Source of the DNA: an uncultured Dysgonomonas sp. | Lineage (GTDB): Bacteria > Bacteroidota > Bacteroidia > Bacteroidales > Dysgonomonadaceae | Assembly (NCBI GenBank): GCA_937995835.1 | Contig: CALKIV010000028.1 | Coordinates: forward strand, 124,001 to 188,000 | DNA: 64,000 nucleotides | Direction of reading: 5' to 3' | Shown: one piece after another, positions 17,304 to 25,928 of the stretch | How the letters are laid out: each line of letters opens with the position of its first letter | Position numbering within the stretch: the stretch's first letter is position 1 | Position numbers and translations under genes: made by a program | Notes under the pieces: generated by a model | Database searches by the model: none | Seen by the model: only the letters and a program-made list of their open reading frames with translations | Told to the model about the DNA's origin: nothing

Positions 17304-18626
17304 ATGGACGAAAAGAAACACGATAACTTAACCAAATTTATCGAAATAGACAAAGGCTACACCATAGGTGAAGCCATCACAGAAGCCAAAAGATGCATCA
17401 ACTGCAAAAAGCCTTCATGCATTGAGGGCTGTCCTATTGTACACGACATTCCGGGGTTCATTCATCAAATTTCCATGGGTAACTTTGGAGAAGCAATGAA
17501 GATCATCAATCAAAAGAGTAATCTTCCAGCCATTTGCGGACGTGTGTGCCCACACGAGAAGCAATGCGAAGGACATTGCATCCTGAACAAAAGAGGCAAT
17601 CCGGTACGAGTAGGAAAACTTGAGCGTTTTGTAGCCGACTTCGATAGTGGTATGATCTTGATCAAAGAAAAATTGCCACAAAAAACAAGAGGCAAAATAG
17701 CCATCATTGGTGCTGGTCCTGCAGGTTTAACTGTTGCCGGCGACCTTGCAAGAGAAGGATTCAACGTAGTGGTCTATGAAGGACAAGGCGAGGCCGGAGG
17801 AGTCTTACTATATGGCATCCCCGAATATAGATTACCTCACGAAATCGTGAGACGAGAGATAAAAAAAATAGAAGCCTTGGGCGTCAACTTTATGTATAAT
17901 ACATTGGTGGGGAAAGACATCACTGTAGACGACATGTTTGCACAAGATTTCGATGCCATATTTATAGGCTCAGGAACAGCAATTCCAAAAACATTGGACA
18001 TTCCGGGAGTAGAGCTTCATAAGGTTATTCAGTCTTCCTACTTTCTACGTATGGTATATCTATACCAGAGTGAGAACATTGGCAGAGACAGAGTTCCAAT
18101 GATAGAAGGGGAAGATGTGGCAGTTTTAGGAGCAGGAAATGTGGCGATGGATACAGCCAGAACAGCAATTCGCTTGGGAGCAAAATCAGTTACCATCATC
18201 TACTATCGTGGCATAGAAAACATGTCAGCCCTAAAAACAGAATATCATGAGGCAGTGGAAGAAGGAGTCCAATTCCGTTGGCATACCGACACCAAAGAAT
18301 TCATTGGGACAGACGGTAAGCTAGAAGCAATAAAAATAGCTGATGCAGATGGTGAACACGTATTGAAGATGGACAGAGTGTTGCTTGCCATTGGAGCCAA
18401 ACCTGCCAATAAGATCGTTTCTACGACCCTAGGCATTGAGGTAAATGAGCAAGGATATGTAAAAACCATCGAACGCCCGTATGGAATGACGTCCAGAAAG
18501 GGAGTTTTTGCCGGTGGAGATGTGGTTCATACCCCACAGACTGTAGTTTTAGCAATGCGCGAAGCCAAAGAAGTGGCTAAAGGAATAGCAACATATGTAG
18601 ATGCTGTCAAATTATTAGGAGTTTAG
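17304..18626 (+). CDS. GltD/NfnB/SudA-type NAD(P)H-dependent flavoprotein (glutamate synthase small-subunit family)
   Basis: A 440-residue cytoplasmic iron-sulfur flavoprotein. An N-terminal domain has two cysteine sets (C31, C34, C39, C43 and C78, C82, C88, C92) for [4Fe-4S] clusters. It is followed by an FAD dinucleotide fold (GAGPAG at 136-141) and an NADPH fold ('AVLGAGNVAMDTARTA', near 275-290). The family includes the glutamate synthase small subunit, the large subunit of NADH-dependent ferredoxin:NADP oxidoreductase (NfnB) and sulfide dehydrogenase A. The usual partner genes (gltB, or the NfnA/SudB ferredoxin reductase) are not beside it; it is monocistronic. The choice between these roles is therefore open. 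Confidence 0.85.
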   Translation: MDEKKHDNLTKFIEIDKGYTIGEAITEAKRCINCKKPSCIEGCPIVHDIPGFIHQISMGNFGEAMKIINQKSNLPAICGRVCPHEKQCEGHCILNKRGNPVRVGKLERFVADFDSGMILIKEKLPQKTRGKIAIIGAGPAGLTVAGDLAREGFNVVVYEGQGEAGGVLLYGIPEYRLPHEIVRREIKKIEALGVNFMYNTLVGKDITVDDMFAQDFDAIFIGSGTAIPKTLDIPGVELHKVIQSSYFLRMVYLYQSENIGRDRVPMIEGEDVAVLGAGNVAMDTARTAIRLGAKSVTIIYYRGIENMSALKTEYHEAVEEGVQFRWHTDTKEFIGTDGKLEAIKIADADGEHVLKMDRVLLAIGAKPANKIVSTTLGIEVNEQGYVKTIERPYGMTSRKGVFAGGDVVHTPQTVVLAMREAKEVAKGIATYVDAVKLLGV

Positions 18627-18671
18627 GCATACAAAAATTTGCCAATCAAATATTAGAAAATTCAGAGTCAG

Positions 18672-18705
18672 AATAAAAGCAGTCGTAAACCGACTGCTTT
18701 TATTC
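18672..18705 (+). terminator. Rho-independent terminator
   Basis: A 14-bp stem (18672-18685 with 18691-18704) with a 5-base loop, T-rich on its 3' side, 45 bases after the flavoprotein stop. Confidence 0.85.
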
Positions 18706-18734
18706 TTTTAATACCAATCCTTCCAATTTTTTTT

Positions 18735-18742
18735 TACATTTG
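18735..18742 (+). promoter_or_regulatory. -7 element (TACATTTG) ahead of the hydrolase-like gene
   Basis: It matches TAnnTTTG and lies 71 bases before the ATG. No TTTG is found at the -33 spacing, so this is a half-site call. Confidence 0.45.
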
Positions 18743-18813
18743 TATAATAGAACCCTGTTTTCGCACGTTCATTAGATAGAACTTCTAATATTTTCCTTTC
18801 AAATATCTATATT

Positions 18814-20022
18814 ATGTACATTGATACCTTCAATCATTTAAAAGACATAGAAAATTATACTGATAAAGAGATACACATCGATGAATCCATTGTGATGCAC
18901 AATTTCGACTTCCAGTCTAAGGCGCAGTCGATTCTTCCCGGAGGAAAAAACAACCATGATGATTATGAATTTATTCCTGCCGAAGCCGATTACGAGCCCG
19001 ATGTGATCAGAGAAATGCTGAATAAGAATGATGCCGAAATTATGGAAAACATCAATTTCAAATATCATACATTATCCTTCAAGTCTGATAAAAAGGCAAA
19101 AGGAATCATATTGATGTTTCATGGATTCAATGAGAAGGTTTGGGCAAAATATCTCCCTTGGGCAAAATATTTATTAGAGAAGACAGGCAAAACAATTGTG
19201 ATGTTTCCCATTGCTTTTCATATGAACAGAGCCCCTTTGGCTTGGAGTAACACACGTGAAATGTATAAGATCAGCCAAGAAAGAAAGGAAAGACACCCTA
19301 ATGTTATATGTTCCAGTCTCTCTAATGTTGCTATCAGTACCCGTCTTCATAATAAACCTCAACGTTTCATCTGGTCTGGCTTACAAACCTACTATGATGT
19401 TGTAGAACTCTTTGAAGAGATCAAAAAAGGAGAACATCCGATTATTGCCCCTGATGCCACAATCGATGTATTTGCCTATTCCATCGGGTGTTTGTTGGCA
19501 GAGATTTTGATGATGACCAACAAAGATGGCTATCTTGATAATTCCAGATTTGTAGCTTTCTGCGGAGGAGCAGTATTCAATCGTCTTTCACCGGTTTCCA
19601 AATTCATTCTAGACAGCGAAGCCAATGTCAGTCTTTACTCTTACTTGGTGGAACATCTAGAGAGCCACCTGAAACGCGATAAAGTAATGGCTCATCATCT
19701 AGGAGACAATTATCCAGAAGGAATAAACTTCAGAAGTATGCTCGACTACAAAGTCTTGACAAAACATCGTGAAGACAAATTCAGACAAATGGCTGATCGT
19801 ATATATGCAGTGCTTTTGGAGCAAGACACTGTGATCCCCCCCTATGAGGTGATCAACACACTACAAGGTTCGAGACGAGATATCCCGATGAAAGTGGACA
19901 TTCTTGATTTTCCATATAAATATAAACACGAAGACCCGTTTCCAGCCCTCACAGGCATAGCAGAAGAAGTAGACAAAGCCTTTCTTGAAACATTTGCACC
20001 TATAGCAGAGTTTTTGAAATAG
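18814..20022 (+). CDS. Uncharacterised alpha/beta-hydrolase-like protein (DUF6051-like)
   Basis: A 402-residue protein without signal peptide, so cytoplasmic. After an acidic N-terminal region (about 1-90) comes an alpha/beta-hydrolase-like core: 'GIILMFHGFNE' (oxyanion-hole HG at 103-104), a nucleophile elbow 'DVFAYSIGCLLAE' with Ser223 in AYSIG rather than the standard GxSxG, then Asp338 in 'EQDTVIPPYEV' and His372 in 'YKHEDPF'. These three are in the right order for a catalytic triad. I recall similar Bacteroidetes proteins under DUF6051, but this naming is uncertain. It is monocistronic, so neighbours do not indicate a substrate. Confidence 0.65.
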   Translation: MYIDTFNHLKDIENYTDKEIHIDESIVMHNFDFQSKAQSILPGGKNNHDDYEFIPAEADYEPDVIREMLNKNDAEIMENINFKYHTLSFKSDKKAKGIILMFHGFNEKVWAKYLPWAKYLLEKTGKTIVMFPIAFHMNRAPLAWSNTREMYKISQERKERHPNVICSSLSNVAISTRLHNKPQRFIWSGLQTYYDVVELFEEIKKGEHPIIAPDATIDVFAYSIGCLLAEILMMTNKDGYLDNSRFVAFCGGAVFNRLSPVSKFILDSEANVSLYSYLVEHLESHLKRDKVMAHHLGDNYPEGINFRSMLDYKVLTKHREDKFRQMADRIYAVLLEQDTVIPPYEVINTLQGSRRDIPMKVDILDFPYKYKHEDPFPALTGIAEEVDKAFLETFAPIAEFLK

Positions 20023-20044
20023 AGCCAACATAGAATATCCTACT

Positions 20045-20075
20045 TTTGAAACGGCAATCTCTTTTCGTATCTTTG
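20045..20075 (+). promoter_or_regulatory. Promoter of the DMT transporter gene
   Basis: TTTG at 20045-20048, a 19-base spacer, then TATCTTTG at 20068-20075: a full consensus match. It begins 22 bases after the preceding stop, and the ATG is 30 bases after the -7 box. Confidence 0.85.
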
Positions 20076-20104
20076 TGCCTTATTTTGAATAAGTACCAAA
20101 GATT

Positions 20105-21004
20105 ATGTGGATTAGTTTAGCATTCCTCTCAGCTTTCTTTATCGGATGTTACGACATCGCCAAGAAACAATCAGTCAACAACAATGCAGTGATACCTGTG
20201 TTGTTTCTCAACACCTTTTTTTGCTCCTGCCTACTAGTTCCACTGGTTTTGATTTCTAAACTGTCACCAAGTACACTAGAAGGCAGTATCTTTTTCTTGC
20301 CCTCTATCTCATGGGAATTTCATGGACTAATTCTAATCAAGTCTACCATTGTTCTCATCTCATGGATTTTCGGCTACTTTGCTGTCAAACATTTACCTCT
20401 GACCATCACAGGACCTATCAACTCCACACGCCCCATTATGGCACTCGTAGGAGCAATTCTCATTTTTGGCGAGGTGCTGAACTTATACCAATGGATAGGG
20501 GTTCTACTCACCATCATTTCGTTCTATCTCTTATCTCGTTCGAGCAAAAAAGAGGGTATAAACTTTAAGAATAATAAGTGGATCACATTTATGATCATCT
20601 CCACCATTGCAGGAGCAGCCAGTGGACTCTATGATAAATATCTGATGCAACGTATTACAGCCACTTCTGTGCAGTTTTGGTTCAACACCTACCAATGGAT
20701 GATGATGGTAGTGGTGCTGATGTTGGTATGGTATCCAAGGAGAAATAAAGGAGCAAAGTTTGAGTGGCGCTGGTCTATTCTCATTTTCTCCGTACTACTC
20801 ACAGCAGCCGACTTTGTCTACTTCTATGCGCTGACTTTTCCGGGAGCTATGATTTCTATTGTGTCGATGGCTAGGCGAAGCAGTGTTATTGTTTCTTTTG
20901 CCGGAGGAGCTCTCCTTTTTAAAGAAAAGAATTTAAAAGGAAAAGCATTTGATCTCCTACTCATACTTATCGCGATGTTTTTCTTATATTTGGGAACAAA
21001 TTAA
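20105..21004 (+). CDS. DMT-superfamily (EamA-type) membrane transporter
   Basis: A 299-residue inner-membrane protein with about ten hydrophobic segments in two EamA-like halves. The first half has 'GPINSTRPIMALVGAILIFGEVL' near residues 100-122 and the second 'MISIVSMARRSSVIVSFAGGALLF' near 255-278; both are the characteristic end-of-repeat segment of drug/metabolite transporters. The N-terminus begins directly with a membrane segment and retains 'YDIAKKQSV', seen in RhaT-like members. The cargo is unknown. The DUF3256-like gene starts 16 bases later and is probably co-transcribed. Confidence 0.85.
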   Translation: MWISLAFLSAFFIGCYDIAKKQSVNNNAVIPVLFLNTFFCSCLLVPLVLISKLSPSTLEGSIFFLPSISWEFHGLILIKSTIVLISWIFGYFAVKHLPLTITGPINSTRPIMALVGAILIFGEVLNLYQWIGVLLTIISFYLLSRSSKKEGINFKNNKWITFMIISTIAGAASGLYDKYLMQRITATSVQFWFNTYQWMMMVVVLMLVWYPRRNKGAKFEWRWSILIFSVLLTAADFVYFYALTFPGAMISIVSMARRSSVIVSFAGGALLFKEKNLKGKAFDLLLILIAMFFLYLGTN

Positions 21005-21020
21005 GCATAAAACCTATTTT

Positions 21021-21653
21021 ATGAACAAAACGATTTTAGCGCTCATCCTTTGCCTAACCATCTCTTTGAGTAGCAAAGGACAAGATATTAAAACAGTATT
21101 TACTGCCATGCCAAGCAAAATAGTATATGGCATAACTCCAAAAATGAAAGAATTTTTGTTGGATGAACCAAGCGACACAACCAGATTTGTCTCTACGGCT
21201 ATTCATCCAAATATCAAGCGAATAGCAATTGACTCTGATTATATTGCACTGCAAACCTCAGAAATGGGCAGCACACAAATCAAACTGCTTCCCCTAATCA
21301 ATGGATCGAAGATTGTATGCTTGGTACAAAGTGTTTCGGGAACGATTTCTGACAGTAGAATATCTTTCTATACCGAAACATGGGAAGCAATACCTCAAGC
21401 TAATCTTTTTCCTGAAAAGAACATCGAATGGTTTATCAAAGAGGATGCTGATAAAACAAGTGAAGAATATACACAGGCAATAAATTCGTTAACAATGCTT
21501 CCGATGCAGTTCATTCTTTCTGCTGATGAAAACAAAGTCGATATAAAGTTTAATGCTAAAAGCTTTTTACCGAAAGAATTTTATAAGATATTAGAACCTT
21601 ACTTAACCCAAGAAGCTAAAACATTGATTTGGGACAAAACAAGGTTTAAATAA
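21021..21653 (+). CDS. DUF3256-like exported protein
   Basis: About 210 residues from the ATG at 21021; the longer frame from 20949 would overlap the transporter gene and lacks a signal peptide at its start. The chosen start gives a signal peptide ending near 'LSSKGQ' (residue 20). The mature part begins 'DIKTVFTAMPSKIVYGITPKMKEFLLD', resembling the DUF3256 family of small exported Bacteroidetes proteins ('MP...LP.L....R.DLID' pattern). It is mostly beta-rich, with no catalytic motif seen. Function unknown; location periplasm or outer membrane. Confidence 0.65.
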   Translation: MNKTILALILCLTISLSSKGQDIKTVFTAMPSKIVYGITPKMKEFLLDEPSDTTRFVSTAIHPNIKRIAIDSDYIALQTSEMGSTQIKLLPLINGSKIVCLVQSVSGTISDSRISFYTETWEAIPQANLFPEKNIEWFIKEDADKTSEEYTQAINSLTMLPMQFILSADENKVDIKFNAKSFLPKEFYKILEPYLTQEAKTLIWDKTRFK

Positions 21654-21670
21654 CGCACAAAACAGAATAG

Positions 21671-21711
21671 AAAGACCGATAAGTTAATGGAAACTTATCG
21701 GTCTTTTTTAT
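21671..21711. terminator. Bidirectional terminator between convergent genes
   Basis: A perfect 15-bp stem (21671-21685 with 21692-21706) with a 6-base loop, A-rich on the left and T-rich on the right. It serves the DUF3256-like gene (+) and mltG (-). Confidence 0.9.
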
Positions 21712-21728
21712 TTTTCAAGTTTAGCATT

Positions 21729-22775
21729 TCAACGATAGATCTTCCGTTGGTTCAATGTTTGCCTATATCGATTGGCATTTCTATTATGTTCTGCAAGTGA
21801 GTTTGCAAAATTATGCTCACCCAAAAGATCCTCTTTAGCACACATGTAATAATAATTGTGTTTTGCTGGATCTAGTACTGCATTGATCCCCTTAATAGAT
21901 GGAATACGGATCGGACTAGGAGGCAGCCCTTTATACTTATAAGTATTGTAAGGAGAATCGACAGTCTTATGTATATCCAAAACACGCTGTAGGGAGAAAT
22001 CACCCACTGCATATTTTAACGTTGGATCAGCTTGAAGCAACTGTCCAATCTTCAGACGATTGAGGTACAAGCCTGCCACAATCGGGTATTCCTTTGTCAG
22101 TGTACATTCTTCCTCCACAATGGCTGCCAAAGAAGCTACCTCAACAGGAGTCAGATTGAGTTGTTTGGCTTTCTCCAATCGCTCAGCAGTCCAGAAACTG
22201 TCATATTCTTTCTTCATACGTGCAAGAAACGAATCTACAGTCACATCCCAATAGAATTCATAAGTATTAGGGATAAACATGGCTATAATGGTTTCCGTAT
22301 TAAATCCATAACTTGCACATCGAGCCGAATCATTTAAGGCTGCCATAAATTCAGCATCTGTAAACATCAATTGCTCGGATATTCTTTCCACAAGATCAGC
22401 CTTTAGCCTGATATTATTAAATGTCACTTTGGTAGGAGTTTGCAGTCCTCTGTTTAGCTTATTGACCACTGTCCAAACATTGTCTGTCGGCTCTATAGCA
22501 TATCTTCCTGTTTTTATATTTCCCGGATAGCCTCTGTAAGAAGCAAGCATCTTGAAATTAGAAATATCTTGCACCTTGGCAGAGTCCTTTATTTGGCGTA
22601 TCACTTTGCCGTAATCTCTCGATTGATCCACGTAAATGTAGGTTACCTTCTTCGCGTCGAAACCTGTATTGGCAACAGAATAGATGTAGCCTGCCACGCC
22701 CACCCCAGCAAGAAGGAGAAGTGCAAAAAGCAGGAGAAGTATTTTCTTCATATTCTTTTTCATTGAGTATGTCAT
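21729..22775 (-). CDS. mltG: Endolytic murein transglycosylase MltG (YceG-like)
   Basis: A 348-residue protein (start at 22775; ATGs at 22763 and 22751 also fit). One N-terminal membrane anchor (about residues 10-30) is followed by a periplasmic YceG domain. The catalytic block 'VASLAAIVEEECTLTKEYP' near residues 210-228 contains the conserved Glu, and 'LLQADPTLKYAVGD' and 'PYNTYKYKGLPPSPI' are family signatures. The enzyme cuts nascent peptidoglycan strands and sets glycan chain length. It lies 16 bases downstream of queA on the same strand, so the two are likely co-transcribed. Confidence 0.95.
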   Translation of the reverse strand: MTYSMKKNMKKILLLLFALLLLAGVGVAGYIYSVANTGFDAKKVTYIYVDQSRDYGKVIRQIKDSAKVQDISNFKMLASYRGYPGNIKTGRYAIEPTDNVWTVVNKLNRGLQTPTKVTFNNIRLKADLVERISEQLMFTDAEFMAALNDSARCASYGFNTETIIAMFIPNTYEFYWDVTVDSFLARMKKEYDSFWTAERLEKAKQLNLTPVEVASLAAIVEEECTLTKEYPIVAGLYLNRLKIGQLLQADPTLKYAVGDFSLQRVLDIHKTVDSPYNTYKYKGLPPSPIRIPSIKGINAVLDPAKHNYYYMCAKEDLLGEHNFANSLAEHNRNANRYRQTLNQRKIYR

Positions 22776-22791
22776 GTAAAGTTATTTGTAT

Positions 22792-24021
22792 TTATTTTCT
22801 GAACAGCAAAGAACTATCTCCATAACTCAAAAAGCGATAGTCATTTTTCAAAGCATGATTATAGATCGATTTCCAATTTTCCTCTCCCACAAAGCAAGAA
22901 ACAAGCAACAGCAAAGTGCTCTTCGGTTGGTGAAAATTGGTCACCAAAGCATCCACTATTTTAAACTGATAACCCGGTGCTATCATAATTGCCGTGTGTG
23001 CAAGCAATGTCTCTTGCCCCATTTCATCCAGAAATTTGATTATATTCTGAAGAGCTTCGTCAACAGACAAATTATTATTTTCATCTGCATAAGGCATCCA
23101 TTGCGAAACGAAAAGGTCGGAAGAATAATTTGCCTTATCCTTCAAGATTACTCCTAAGTAATACAAGCTTTCCAAGGTGCGCACAGAAGTTGTACCCACG
23201 GCTACCACCTGTCCTTTGTTACCTATCAAGGCTTCTAAAAAATCTTTCCGAACGGAAATCAGCTCAGCATGCATCTCATGTTGTCCAATCTCGGCAGACT
23301 GCACAGGTTTAAATGTCCCTGCACCCACATGTAAGGTCAGCTCTTGCTTTGTTATCCCCTTATTTTCCAACGCTTCGAACACTCGACCAGTAAAGTGCAA
23401 ACCGGCTGTTGGAGCAGCCACAGAACCGATTATTTTAGAGTAAACCGTTTGATAGGTTTCCAGATCTGATTCTTCTGTTTTTCTATTTAAGTAAGGAGGA
23501 ATAGGCAGTTCGCCCACAGCATCCAAGATATCAGCAAAAGTAATCTGAGGATTATCCCAACTAAACTTAATTTCATTGGCATCCTTAACACGTCCAAGCC
23601 TTTCGGCCGACACCTTTAGTTCTTTCCCTCCAATTGTTACAGCCAGAGTTAATGCTCCTTCTTTCCACTTTTTGGAGTTCCCTACCAAACACAGCCAAGT
23701 ACATTCATTTACTTGTTGAAAACTAGACAAGTAATCACTTGGAGAATATGGCTCTAAACAAAAAATCTCAATTTGAGCTCCGGTCTCTTTGCTAAACAAC
23801 AAGCGAGCTTGAATCACTTTTGTGTTGTTAAACACCATCAAGCTATCTGCAGAAAGATAAGTTGGTAAGTCTTTAAAAATAGCATCTGATATTTCTTTTC
23901 TTCGATAAATCAGCAATTTTGAAGAGTCACGCTCCGTCAATGGGTATTTAGCTATTCGATGATCGGGTAAGTCATAATCATAACTTTCGATTGCTATCTT
24001 TTGTGTCTTTGAAATCTCCAC
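22792..24021 (-). CDS. queA: S-adenosylmethionine:tRNA ribosyltransferase-isomerase QueA
   Basis: A 409-residue cytoplasmic enzyme that moves the ribosyl part of SAM to 7-aminomethyl-deazaguanine in tRNA to give epoxyqueuosine. Visible family blocks: 'YDLPDHRIAKYPLTERDSS' near the N-terminus, 'VFNNTKVIQARL' (about 63-75), 'VAAPTAGLHFT' (about 200-210), 'LTLHVGAGTFKPV' and 'VAVGTTSVRTLES', then 'LVTNFHQPKSTLLLLVS'. It is longer than the roughly 350-residue proteobacterial enzyme, as expected for Bacteroidetes QueA. It is probably transcribed from a -7 box at 24041-24048. Confidence 0.96.
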   Translation of the reverse strand: MEISKTQKIAIESYDYDLPDHRIAKYPLTERDSSKLLIYRRKEISDAIFKDLPTYLSADSLMVFNNTKVIQARLLFSKETGAQIEIFCLEPYSPSDYLSSFQQVNECTWLCLVGNSKKWKEGALTLAVTIGGKELKVSAERLGRVKDANEIKFSWDNPQITFADILDAVGELPIPPYLNRKTEESDLETYQTVYSKIIGSVAAPTAGLHFTGRVFEALENKGITKQELTLHVGAGTFKPVQSAEIGQHEMHAELISVRKDFLEALIGNKGQVVAVGTTSVRTLESLYYLGVILKDKANYSSDLFVSQWMPYADENNNLSVDEALQNIIKFLDEMGQETLLAHTAIMIAPGYQFKIVDALVTNFHQPKSTLLLLVSCFVGEENWKSIYNHALKNDYRFLSYGDSSLLFRK

Positions 24022-24040
24022 TATTCTTTTTATTTTAGAA

Positions 24041-24048
24041 CAAAAATA
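24041..24048 (-). promoter_or_regulatory. -7 element (TATTTTTG on minus strand) of queA-mltG
   Basis: Consensus TAnnTTTG read on the minus strand, 19 bases before the queA ATG. No clear -33 TTTG at 19 bases. Confidence 0.5.
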
Positions 24049-24152
24049 GTGAACTTTGCTTTGATTAAAAGTTTTTTGAGCTATTTATGTGACAATACTC
24101 AACCTAAACCAACTTTAGACACTTATAAAAACAACAAAAAACAATATTATAT

Positions 24153-25181
24153 ATGAAAATAGGAGATGAAGTTAGATTCCTAAACACCATGGGTGGAGGA
24201 ATCGTTAAAGGATTTCAGGGCAAAGATATCATTCTTGTGGAAGATGAAACCGGATTTGAGATTCCTGTATTGGTACGAGAATGCGTTCTGATCTCGGCTG
24301 ATGGCAAAACTCAAGTAAAACAGGCCCATAAATCAGCTGCAAGTGCCCCTCAAGCTCAAGTAGAAGAAGGATATGAAATTATTGAAACTAAGGAAGGCGA
24401 AGCAATCTCCGTCTATCTGGCATATCTGGCTAATGACATAAAGAGTCTGAGTAGCTCCGACTTTGAATGCTATTTGGTTAATGACAGCAATTATTTTTTG
24501 TCATATAACTATATGAACGTGGCAAACAACGGCTGGATCAGCAGGGAGCATGGAGAGATAGAGCCTAACACGAAGATATTCGTCGATGAATTCGCACACG
24601 AAGATCTTAATAATCTTGAAAATGTATGCTTGCAATTTATCGCTTACAAAGAGGATAAACCTTTTACCTTGAAGAAACCCGTTTCGCAAGAAATAAAAAT
24701 AGATACAACAAAGTTCTATAAGCTTCATAGCTTCAAGGAGAATGTTTTCTTCGATGAAAAGGCGATCATATACACAGTGATAGAAAAAGACAAGGAAAAA
24801 CAGAGTACCATCGTTTCGCCTCAGAAACTGCAAGAAGCCATGATGAGCAAAGAGCCTGAAAGACCTAAAAGACAGCGCATAGAAAAGAAAGAAAAAAACA
24901 AAATAATAGAAGTAGATCTCCATGCTCATGAAGTACTAGAAACTACTGCCGGACTCGACAATGCTGACATTCTTGAATATCAACTTAAAATATTCAGAGA
25001 GATAATGGATCAGAACAAGAAGAAAAAAGGTCAACGCATTGTTTTCATCCATGGCAAAGGCGAAGGTGTTCTAAAAAATGCACTTGCCGATGAATTAAGA
25101 AAAAACTATAAAACGGCAACTTATCAGGATGCATCGTTCCAAGAATATGGCTTTGGGGCTACAATGGTAGTTATACGATGA
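24153..25181 (+). CDS. DUF2027 protein with C-terminal Smr domain
   Basis: A 342-residue cytoplasmic protein. Residues 1-65 form a small beta-domain ('IGDEVRFLNTMGGGIVKGF') like those seen N-terminal in DUF2027 proteins. A beta-rich DUF2027 domain follows (about 75-220), then a Lys/Glu-rich linker (about 225-252) and an Smr domain (about 254-342). The Smr motifs are 'VDLHAHEVL' (the LDLHG-type strand) and 'FIHGKGEGVLKNAL' (HGxG). Smr domains cut or bind nucleic acid, for example in MutS2 and SmrB; here the role is unproven. It is divergent from queA, with its own intergenic region. Confidence 0.9.
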   Translation: MKIGDEVRFLNTMGGGIVKGFQGKDIILVEDETGFEIPVLVRECVLISADGKTQVKQAHKSAASAPQAQVEEGYEIIETKEGEAISVYLAYLANDIKSLSSSDFECYLVNDSNYFLSYNYMNVANNGWISREHGEIEPNTKIFVDEFAHEDLNNLENVCLQFIAYKEDKPFTLKKPVSQEIKIDTTKFYKLHSFKENVFFDEKAIIYTVIEKDKEKQSTIVSPQKLQEAMMSKEPERPKRQRIEKKEKNKIIEVDLHAHEVLETTAGLDNADILEYQLKIFREIMDQNKKKKGQRIVFIHGKGEGVLKNALADELRKNYKTATYQDASFQEYGFGATMVVIR

Positions 25182-25269
25182 ATGATCAATCTATTGAACA
25201 AAAAGAGGTTTACCCCGTTTAACTATAACAATTAGAAATACAAACACTTTAATAATTAAAAAAACAAAC

Positions 25270-25857
25270 ATGAAGAAAAGGATTTTAGCCTTATTGGCTA
25301 TTGTTGTCACCCTTGCCAGCTGTGATGCTACAAAGCAACAAATGTCAGGGATGTACAATCTGGTAAACTGTAAATATTCTTACCAATCTATTTCAGACTT
25401 GTCCATTTCAGGCATTAATGCATCTAATGGACTTTCTTTAACTTCTATAGCCAAAGTAACTTCTTTGCTTTCGGGCAAACAAGAATCTATCCCCTTCAAT
25501 TTCACATTGAATGTGGATGTGAACAACCCAAATACGAGTGCAGCTTTGATGAGTGGCATGGACTACATTATCAGTATAGATGATATACAGTTCACAACAG
25601 GCAGTGTCAATCAGTCTCTGAATATTGGTGCAGGTCAAACGCAAGTATTACCTATCAGCATAGGACTTGACTTGGCTACATTAATGAAAGACAACTCGAA
25701 AAGTGCTGTCATGGAGATAGCTAAAAACTTTTTAGGCATAGGCTCACAACAATCGAAAGTCTCGGTTCAGTTGCGCCCGACGTTTAATATCGGACAGTCT
25801 AAAGTTCCTTCGCCAGTTTATATCCCTCTAAGCTTTAGCTTTGGAGGAAAAAGATAA
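25270..25857 (+). CDS. LEA14/WHy-like lipoprotein
   Basis: A 195-residue lipoprotein with lipobox LASC (Cys18). The mature part resembles a water-stress/WHy (LEA type 2) beta-sandwich: 'SISDLSISGIN', 'FTLNVDVNNPNTSAALMSGMDYIISIDD' region, and 'GQTQVLPISIGLDL'. These give the typical 'core strand - N-P-N turn - strand' order. The usual role of WHy proteins is unclear (stress protection or structural). It sits alone, ends in a strong terminator, and no enzyme motif is seen. Confidence 0.65.
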   Translation: MKKRILALLAIVVTLASCDATKQQMSGMYNLVNCKYSYQSISDLSISGINASNGLSLTSIAKVTSLLSGKQESIPFNFTLNVDVNNPNTSAALMSGMDYIISIDDIQFTTGSVNQSLNIGAGQTQVLPISIGLDLATLMKDNSKSAVMEIAKNFLGIGSQQSKVSVQLRPTFNIGQSKVPSPVYIPLSFSFGGKR

Positions 25858-25870
25858 ACATCACATATAC

Positions 25871-25914
25871 AATAAAAAAGGTTCTGCTCTCAAGAGGGCA
25901 GAACCTTTTTTATT
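25871..25914. terminator. Bidirectional terminator between convergent genes
   Basis: A 17-bp stem (25871-25887 with 25898-25914) flanked by A- and T-runs, shared by the WHy-like lipoprotein gene (+) and the DMT transporter gene (-). Confidence 0.9.
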
Positions 25915-25928
25915 GTATTATCAGTCTT

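Noticed and set aside
20949..21020. Longer start of the DUF3256-like gene
   Set aside because: It overlaps the transporter gene and would put an unlikely tail before the signal peptide at 21021.
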